8,303 nt of DNA from Clostridia bacterium (GTDB lineage: Bacteria; Bacillota; Clostridia; Oscillospirales; CAG-272). A program made the position numbers and the translations under genes. The stretch is from positions 1 through 8,303 of the forward strand of contig JAFTLM010000112.1 of the NCBI GenBank assembly GCA_017455945.1, given 5' to 3'. Shown one piece after another: positions 6,228-8,303 of this stretch (positions are counted from its first letter, which is position 1; the number at the start of each line of letters is the position of its first letter). The notes under the pieces are model-generated. The model had not been told where the DNA came from, did not search any database, and saw only the letters and a program-made list of their open reading frames with translations.

Positions 6228-7392
6228 ATCTTTTTATTCGCATAAGCACTCCGAGCCCCATTTTAAGATGATCCACAAGAGCATCTATATCCGATTCTTC
6301 AATCTGCTCGGAAAGGCTGACACGCAACGAACAATCTGCATCACTTGCCGAAAGACCGAATGCCGTCAATGAACGGCTGGGCGTATTCGCGTGTGAAGAA
6401 CATGCCGATCCGCTGGAAACATATATTCCCTCGCTTGAAAGATAATGGAGCATTGTTTCACTCTTTATGTTTGGAAGTGTAAAGTTTATTATATGCGGTG
6501 CAACTTTTCCAAGAGGCGTATTAAGTCTTACGTCAAGTGCAGAAAGCTTAAGCAACGCATACTCTCTCACCGATGACATTCGGGATATATTCCCTTCTAA
6601 GTTTATCAGTGCTTCTTTTACCGCCGCTCCGCACCCGGAAATACCGATTACGTTTTCTGTTCCTGATCTGAAACCGCTTTCCTGACCTCCGCCGTATACT
6701 ATAGGGGACATTTTTCTCTGCTTGAGAATATCGGGATTAATATAGAGTGCACCGACGCCTTTGGGACCGTGAACTTTATGAGAACTTATACTTACAAGGT
6801 CTGCCTTTATATTCGACGGTGTGAATTTGACTTTCATAAAGCCTTGAACCGCATCACAATGAGTTACCGCCTCGGGACATACGGCTTTCGCCATAGAAAA
6901 GGCTTTTCCCACGTCATACAAAGCCCCCGTTTCGTTGTTTACCATCATCATAGTAACCAATGCCACGTTTTTATCAAGCTCTTTTTCAAACGCCGTCATA
7001 TCAAGCACGCCGCCACGGGTAGGAATTCTGACCACTTTGAAGCCTTCTTCTTCAAGTTTACTCAAAAGGTTATCAACCGATGGGTGCTCTGAATCTGTAG
7101 TTATTATTTTATTTGCCACTCGTCTGCTCTTAGCGAACAGGCTTCCTCTTATTGCAAGATTATTTGCCTCTGTTCCGCTTGCTGTAAAAACAAGCTGACC
7201 GGGCTTTAACATTCTGACACCCAACGCCATCCCGAGAATATTTCTTGCCTCGTCTACAAGTTTTTGTGCCGCCAATCCTGAAGAGTGGAGCGAGGAGGGA
7301 TTTCCATACACGCACATCGCCTCTGTCATCGCCTTCACTGCACTGTCACACAACGGTGTAGTTGCACTGTTATCAAGATATATTTCTCTCAT
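6226..7392 (-). CDS. Cysteine desulfurase, class I (IscS/NifS type)
   Basis: This PLP enzyme takes sulfur from L-cysteine, forming alanine and an enzyme persulfide that feeds iron-sulfur cluster assembly or tRNA thiolation. The 388-residue protein begins with the family's typical YLDNSATTP. Key residues are visible: His103 in SEHPSV stacking on PLP, Asn153 and Glu154 in VNNETG, Asp180 and Gln183 in CDAVQ, the Schiff-base Lys206 in SSHKVHGPKG, and the persulfide-forming Cys331 in SSGSACSSHANTPS. The loop after Cys331 has the extra residues that mark class I over SufS-like class II. ATG at 7392 is preferred because it gives the family's N-terminus. TTG at 7416 would add eight residues and overlap the previous gene. 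No strong Shine-Dalgarno precedes either, which suggests coupling to the upstream gene. No iscU or thiI lies in the window, so the sulfur acceptor is open. Confidence 0.93.
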   Translation of the reverse strand: MREIYLDNSATTPLCDSAVKAMTEAMCVYGNPSSLHSSGLAAQKLVDEARNILGMALGVRMLKPGQLVFTASGTEANNLAIRGSLFAKSRRVANKIITTDSEHPSVDNLLSKLEEEGFKVVRIPTRGGVLDMTAFEKELDKNVALVTMMMVNNETGALYDVGKAFSMAKAVCPEAVTHCDAVQGFMKVKFTPSNIKADLVSISSHKVHGPKGVGALYINPDILKQRKMSPIVYGGGQESGFRSGTENVIGISGCGAAVKEALINLEGNISRMSSVREYALLKLSALDVRLNTPLGKVAPHIINFTLPNIKSETMLHYLSSEGIYVSSGSACSSHANTPSRSLTAFGLSASDADCSLRVSLSEQIEESDIDALVDHLKMGLGVLMRIKR

Positions 7393-7402
7393 TCGTCTTT
7401 TA

Positions 7403-8302
7403 TTATTTGAACTCAAACATCTCTATCATCTTGTTTACGTCATCAAGATGTTTTTCATAGGTTCTGGGTCTTGACGTATAGGTGAATATATAGATATTTC
7501 CGTTACCTTCAAAGGGCAGGAACACCTGTTTAACCATATAACTTACGCCCACAACTTCGTAGGTATATTCAACAGAAAATGCATCGTATTTGCCCATTTT
7601 TGCATTTTCGTCAATCTTTTCATCCAACACTTTATAATTCTCGGGGCTCTCTGCCTTAAAGCTTTCCCAGTAGGATTTTCCGTCGTTAACGGTTTCATCC
7701 ATAACCTTTGTTGTAATAGTCACGTTTGACATATCGGTATCCGAGTAATAAGCTTTGGGGTTATAAGATCTTCTGTTTACGGTCCAGGTATCGGGAACGT
7801 AAAATCTGAATTCATACTTATCGTTGGACGCTATCTGATAGCCCTCAGGAGCATCTTTTTTGGTGTCCATAAAGGTATCTTTCTTAATATCAACATCATC
7901 TCTGAACTTAAATTCGCCGATTATAAGGTCAAGGTCGGAGGTATAGTCTTTATAATACTCCTTGGGAGCGGCGTACGTGATTGTTACAAGATTTGCATCT
8001 TTCTTTATCAAATATATTTTAAATCTGTATACTACAGTCTTCTCCTTGCTTTCCTTCACCTTACCGTCAAACACAAGATAATATGCCTCGTGATTATCCA
8101 CGGTTGCTGTAGTAGGCTCGATAACCGATTCGTAGCCGTCCATTTTTGCGTAGCTCTTCTTGGCTTTTGCCGCAAATTCTTCGAGGGTATAGTTTTCAGC
8201 TTCTATTGTGGAAGCAGTTACCAGCACTTTTTTTTCAAGCGAAGCATATGCACCTGCTATTCCGCTTGACAAGTTACTGCTCCAACTTTTGGGAGCATAT
8301 AG
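7403..8302 (-). CDS. Protein with two tandem PsbP-like domains (5' end outside window)
   Basis: The visible 299 residues are open to the window edge with no clear start, so the gene continues beyond it. Numbered from the edge, two copies of one fold are seen at about 1-133 and 154-299. Copy one starts LYAPKSW and ends LDLIIGEFKF. Copy two starts FYVPDTW and ends VNKMIEMFEFK. In between, both have an A-Y-x-S strand, a T/K-V strand, a helix, and a Y-x-x-x-x-F strand pair. The pattern resembles the PsbP/DcrB/DUF1795 fold, which in Firmicutes usually occurs in secreted lipoproteins of unknown role; the anchor would be in the missing N-terminus. No cysteine is present in the visible part. The gene ends in tandem TAA TAA, 10 bases before the cysteine desulfurase ATG, so they share a transcript. 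Function is unknown. Confidence 0.75.
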   Translation of the reverse strand, partial: LYAPKSWSSNLSSGIAGAYASLEKKVLVTASTIEAENYTLEEFAAKAKKSYAKMDGYESVIEPTTATVDNHEAYYLVFDGKVKESKEKTVVYRFKIYLIKKDANLVTITYAAPKEYYKDYTSDLDLIIGEFKFRDDVDIKKDTFMDTKKDAPEGYQIASNDKYEFRFYVPDTWTVNRRSYNPKAYYSDTDMSNVTITTKVMDETVNDGKSYWESFKAESPENYKVLDEKIDENAKMGKYDAFSVEYTYEVVGVSYMVKQVFLPFEGNGNIYIFTYTSRPRTYEKHLDDVNKMIEMFEFK

Positions 8303-8303
8303 A

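Noticed and set aside
7393..7416. TTG start at 7416 for the cysteine desulfurase
   Set aside because: It adds residues not typical of the family and has only a weak ribosome binding site. The ATG at 7392 gives the standard N-terminus.

Overview
The window looks like a chromosomal segment of a low-to-moderate GC Gram-positive bacterium, most likely a Clostridia-type Firmicute of the kind found in gut or anaerobic environments. The support is AAAGGA/GGGAG Shine-Dalgarno sequences, extended -10 promoters, a single-zinc-knuckle MetRS with a fused C-terminal tRNA-binding domain, a CmpB-type small membrane protein, and a DNRLRE (CBM96-like) secreted protein. The exact lineage cannot be fixed from the sequence.

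Right to left on the minus strand, the window opens inside a gene for a protein with two tandem PsbP-like domains (8302-7403; start outside the window). It is followed within 10 bases by an IscS/NifS-type cysteine desulfurase (7392-6226). A perfect 15-bp hairpin (6193-6227) then separates this operon from the only plus-strand gene, a four-helix CmpB-like membrane protein (5782-6192, TTG start). The hairpin can terminate transcription from both sides.

Divergent from that membrane protein is the metG-tatD operon (5612-2854). It has a clear promoter at 5656-5684, an ATGA overlap between the two genes, and a rho-independent terminator at 2823-2848. Both are housekeeping genes: methionyl-tRNA synthetase and a TatD metal-dependent nuclease.

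The left end (2725-1) holds a separately promoted gene for a large secreted protein: signal peptide, two DNRLRE carbohydrate-binding-like domains, and a TIM-barrel glycoside-hydrolase-like domain resembling agarase-type proteins. Its reading frame is broken by one in-frame TAA at 275-277. The same frame then continues, open and conserved-looking, for 91 codons to the window edge. The predicted nucleophile glutamate lies just after the stop, so the truncated product should be catalytically dead. This is the most notable observation. I see no CRISPR array, phage, insertion sequence or tRNA/rRNA, and no convincing new multi-gene system.
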